A stretch of DNA of 8,637 bases, from positions 1 through 8,637 of the forward strand of contig JAIRUO010000137.1 of NCBI GenBank assembly GCA_031254385.1, read 5' to 3'. This document shows, one piece after another, positions 7,494 through 8,637 of this stretch (the first letter of the stretch is position 1; the number at the start of each line of letters is the position of its first letter). Below the pieces are notes generated by a model, which was not told the DNA's origin, ran no database searches, and saw only the letters and a program-made list of their open reading frames with translations. The position numbers were made by a program, and so were the translations under genes. Source of the stretch: Treponema sp. (GTDB lineage: Bacteria; Spirochaetota; Spirochaetia; Treponematales; Breznakiellaceae).

Positions 7494-7548
7494 CTTTTCA
7501 AACCACGTTCTTTTTTCCATAACTTTATGAAGAAGAATCTCACGCAGA

Positions 7549-7574
7549 GCCGCATCGAACCTACGGTTCGCGGC
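7549..7574. repeat. inverted repeat (bulged hairpin)
   Basis: CGAACC (7556-7561) and GGTTCG (7565-7570) pair around TAC. The stem is extended by GCCG (7549-7552) and CGGC (7571-7574) past a 3-base bulge on the left side. No T run follows on either strand, so it is probably not a terminator. It adjoins the CTCACGCAGAG motif at 7539-7549 and may be the remains of a palindromic repeat element. Confidence 0.45.
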
Positions 7575-7585
7575 GCAAAGGGAAT

Positions 7586-7625
7586 TAGGGATCAGGGAAC
7601 AGGGAACAAAGAGCAATTAGCAGTG
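7586..7625 (+). repeat. 40-bp direct repeat, copy 1
   Basis: This copy matches 8486-8525 at 39 of 40 bases, with A at 7594 against G at 8494. Inside, GGGAACA is repeated twice in tandem (7595-7608). Similarity stops abruptly at both ends. The two copies are in the same orientation, exactly 900 bp apart, and bracket the DUF4160-DUF2442 cassette. Confidence 0.85.
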
Positions 7626-7654
7626 CATGACTTGACCGACAGGCTGGGGAATAA

Positions 7655-7830
7655 GAAATTGCTTTTTCAAAAGAAAAATGTGAAGGGATAGCCTATGTTG
7701 CAACTGTTGAACGAGGTGAAAACAAGGTGGAGGTTCGAACCTTCTGGAAAATGCGCGTTCCAGGTGCCTCGTGCTGACCGTTTCCGATCCCCTTGAGCTT
7801 ACGTCCGAAACGACCCTGGGCGACATTTAA
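7655..7830 (+). pseudogene. possible gene debris with coding-like fragments in two frames
   Basis: One frame is open from 7655 to the TGA at 7775-7777 (40 residues) and includes AYVATVERGENKVEVRTFWK. A second frame runs from about 7719 to the TAA at 7828-7830 and includes LVLTVSDPLELTSETTLGDI. Neither has a recognised domain. A third frame gives a 33-codon ORF starting at ATG 7695, with AAGGGA six bases before it. The stretch is less AT-rich than the bases just to its right (7830-7930). A frameshifted remnant of a larger gene is one reading; non-coding sequence is equally possible. Confidence 0.2.
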
Positions 7831-7930
7831 AGTATTATGTAAGAAGATAAATATGTCAATAGAGCGAATTACAGGACAAGATAATTTACTTTGCATATAG
7901 CTAGTTTTGTCAAAAATAACTCTAAAACAA

Positions 7931-7943
7931 CCTCACGCAGAGG
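7931..7943 (-). terminator. weak candidate terminator after the DUF2442 gene
   Basis: On the - strand, CCTC-TGCGT-GAGG forms a short 4-bp stem one base after the DUF2442 stop codon and is followed by TTGTTTT. The stem is short for an intrinsic terminator. The same bases contain the CTCACGCAGAG motif, so this may be a repeat fragment instead. Confidence 0.25.
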
Positions 7944-7944
7944 A

Positions 7945-8193
7945 TCATTCCATGCTGCCCCCGGTGTATAATTCGTTACAGGACAGATCGATATTGTCAT
8001 TCCAACTGATACCAAAACCTCCGGTGTCAACCTTAACTTGTTCAAACAGACCATGGATGTACAACAACGGCTCAAATGCCGCTATTTCCTTAAACAGTGG
8101 TTTTACATCGTATTGTCTTTCATTGCCATCGGTAAATCGTACCAGAAGGACATAATTTTTTTGTGGCGTTACTTCCATTACACGGTGAAACAT
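7945..8193 (-). CDS. DUF2442 domain protein
   Basis: This encodes 82 aa, the usual length for stand-alone DUF2442 proteins. Typical features are the start MFHRVMEVTPQKNYVLLVRF, the block DGNERQYDVKPLF (about 22-34), and the C-terminal WNDNIDLSCNELY (about 64-76). There is no signal peptide or membrane segment, so it is probably cytoplasmic. The ATG at 8193 has GGAG seven bases upstream and lies 4 nt after the DUF4160 stop, so the two genes form one transcription unit. DUF2442 and DUF4160 genes are often neighbours in bacterial genomes. Their function is not established. A toxin-antitoxin-like role is a guess from size, pairing and repeat-flanked context. Confidence 0.88.
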   Translation of the reverse strand: MFHRVMEVTPQKNYVLLVRFTDGNERQYDVKPLFKEIAAFEPLLYIHGLFEQVKVDTGGFGISWNDNIDLSCNELYTGGSME

Positions 8194-8197
8194 CCTT

Positions 8198-8452
8198 CTA
8201 CTCCAACGGCGGAATTTCTTTTATTATCTGCGTATTCCAGATATCCAGCAATTCAGCCTCGTATTTTTTTATCCACTCCTTAGCCAGCGATAAAGCTCTA
8301 CTTGGTAAATCCCCCTCCATGAGTTCCTGTGTTTTTATATTTATCGCACCCATATATTCACCATATAAAACATGAATATGTGGCGGATTATGCTCGCCTC
8401 CCTTAAAATACATTTTTACAGCAAGTCCGTAAAACCTAGAAATCGTTGGCAT
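8198..8452 (-). CDS. DUF4160 domain protein
   Basis: This encodes 84 aa from the ATG at 8452: MPTISRFYGLAVKMYF, then the family's His/Pro motif EHNPPHIHV (residues 20-28), then LPSRALSLAKEWIKKYEAEL and a short tail. The protein is soluble and probably cytoplasmic. The open frame extends to an ATG at 8548, but the extra 32 codons read through the 40-bp repeat and the promoter and give junk such as CSLFPVPRS. ATG 8452 has AGAGG seven bases upstream and matches the family start. The clustered His residues could bind a metal or act in catalysis, but this is unproven. It is the first gene of a two-gene unit with DUF2442. Confidence 0.9.
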   Translation of the reverse strand: MPTISRFYGLAVKMYFKGGEHNPPHIHVLYGEYMGAINIKTQELMEGDLPSRALSLAKEWIKKYEAELLDIWNTQIIKEIPPLE

Positions 8453-8471
8453 ATCTTTACCTCTCACTTCT

Positions 8472-8480
8472 ATTATATCA
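8472..8480 (-). promoter_or_regulatory. extended -10 promoter of the DUF4160-DUF2442 unit
   Basis: On the - strand this is TGATATAAT, a perfect extended -10 (TGn plus TATAAT). Transcription would start near 8465, leaving a leader of about 13 bases that holds just the AGAGG ribosome binding site before ATG 8452. The -35 region falls inside the 40-bp repeat and shows only a poor match. Confidence 0.6.
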
Positions 8481-8485
8481 TAAAC

Positions 8486-8525
8486 TAGGGATCGGGGAAC
8501 AGGGAACAAAGAGCAATTAGCAGTG
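8486..8525 (+). repeat. 40-bp direct repeat, copy 2
   Basis: This copy matches 7586-7625 at 39 of 40 bases in the same orientation. It sits 5 bp upstream of the extended -10 element of the DUF4160 gene, so it supplies whatever -35 region that promoter has. Sequence beyond 8525 does not resemble that beyond 7625. Confidence 0.85.
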
Positions 8526-8557
8526 AGGAATGATAAAAAGTTAACCAAGGTCGGTAA

Positions 8558-8637
8558 ATGATGTATAACCTGAAGATAGTATCGACAGGGGAAGGCTGTG
8601 GTTCGTTGCTCCCAATGGTCCCAGAGACCGCCAGTGA
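8558..8637 (+). CDS. possible start of an unknown gene, 3' partial
   Basis: ATG ATG at 8558-8563 follows an in-frame TAA (8555-8557), and AAGG lies seven bases before the first ATG. The frame stays open to the window end (26 full codons, including LKIVSTGEGCGSLLPMVPET). No domain can be recognised from so short a piece. The opposite strand is also open across the same bases, so the assignment is weak. Confidence 0.25.
   Translation, partial: MMYNLKIVSTGEGCGSLLPMVPETAS

Larger units (their letters stand above)
7395..7944. other. intergenic region without a convincing gene
   Basis: About 550 bases lie between the cyclase start and the DUF2442 stop. From left to right they hold the operon leader with ribosome binding site and hairpin, a hairpin at 7549-7574, one copy of the 40-bp repeat (7586-7625), a stretch with coding-like fragments in several frames (7655-7830), an AT-rich part (7830-7930) and a small hairpin after the DUF2442 stop. 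The motif CTCACGCAGAG occurs twice, at 7539-7549 and 7932-7942, and resembles motifs seen in dispersed bacterial repeats. Apparent open frames here are short, overlap on both strands and lack recognisable domains. Confidence 0.6.

Noticed and set aside
7476..7691. + strand open frame of 71 codons
   Set aside because: It reads through the hairpin and the 40-bp repeat, giving typical repeat translation (RDQGTGNKEQ), with no domain.
7729..7752. GGTTCGAACC resembling the T arm of a tRNA
   Set aside because: The 7 bases after it do not pair with any sequence about 70 bases upstream, and no D or anticodon arm is visible; the other strand fits no better.
7693..7896. - strand open frame of 67 codons
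   Set aside because: There is no ribosome binding site context or domain, and it overlaps other equally weak frames on both strands.
7854..7913. Two perfect TTGACA boxes on the - strand (7913-7908 and 7859-7854)
   Set aside because: Neither has a good -10 at 16-18 bases, and no - strand gene follows closely; AT-rich chance matches are likely.
8453..8548. N-terminal extension of the DUF4160 protein from ATG 8548
   Set aside because: The extension is encoded by the 40-bp repeat and the promoter; the family start and a good ribosome binding site are at 8452.

Overview
The window reads like a chromosomal segment of a spirochaete, most likely a Treponema of the insect-gut type. This is inferred from the gene types (a FecR-like protein next to a sensor cyclase, and signal-peptide outer-membrane barrels ending in Phe), the roughly balanced base composition, and scattered short non-coding repeats. 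No taxon-specific marker (rRNA, housekeeping gene) is present, so the assignment is an inference. I saw no tRNA, rRNA, CRISPR array or intact transposase.

Layout. (1) Positions 2-1417, + strand: the 3' part of a YfbK-type von Willebrand factor A (vWA) protein whose start lies outside the window. (2) Positions 1415-1470: a short tandem repeat between two convergent genes. (3) Positions 1471-7394, - strand: a tightly packed four-gene operon, transcribed from right to left. It encodes a membrane sensor adenylate cyclase, an inner-membrane-anchored FecR-like protein with four fibronectin-III-like modules and a proline-rich spacer, a protein with periplasmic Ig-like modules and a C-terminal outer-membrane barrel, and a small outer-membrane barrel. 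Gaps are 2 nt, an 11-nt overlap, and 2 nt. (4) Positions 7395-7944: about 550 bases without a convincing gene, holding hairpins, one copy of a 40-bp dispersed repeat and possible gene debris. (5) Positions 7945-8452, - strand: a two-gene DUF4160-DUF2442 cassette with its own extended -10 promoter, directly followed (8486-8525) by the second copy of the 40-bp repeat. (6) Positions 8558-8637: possibly the first codons of a + strand gene leaving the window.

How the parts may work together. The operon contains a product for each envelope layer: a cytoplasmic cyclase with a periplasmic sensor domain, an inner-membrane protein with a long periplasmic reach, and two predicted outer-membrane proteins. 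This suggests an envelope-spanning assembly or sensing module that feeds cAMP signalling. That is inference from gene order and architecture.

Most notable observations: a 102-bp palindromic element, flanked by 3-bp direct repeats, has inserted in frame into the signal-peptide region of the third operon gene, adding exactly 35 codons; the cyclase gene has no standard start codon before its first membrane helix but has a good ribosome binding site before an ATT codon; and the DUF4160-DUF2442 cassette lies between direct repeats exactly 900 bp apart.
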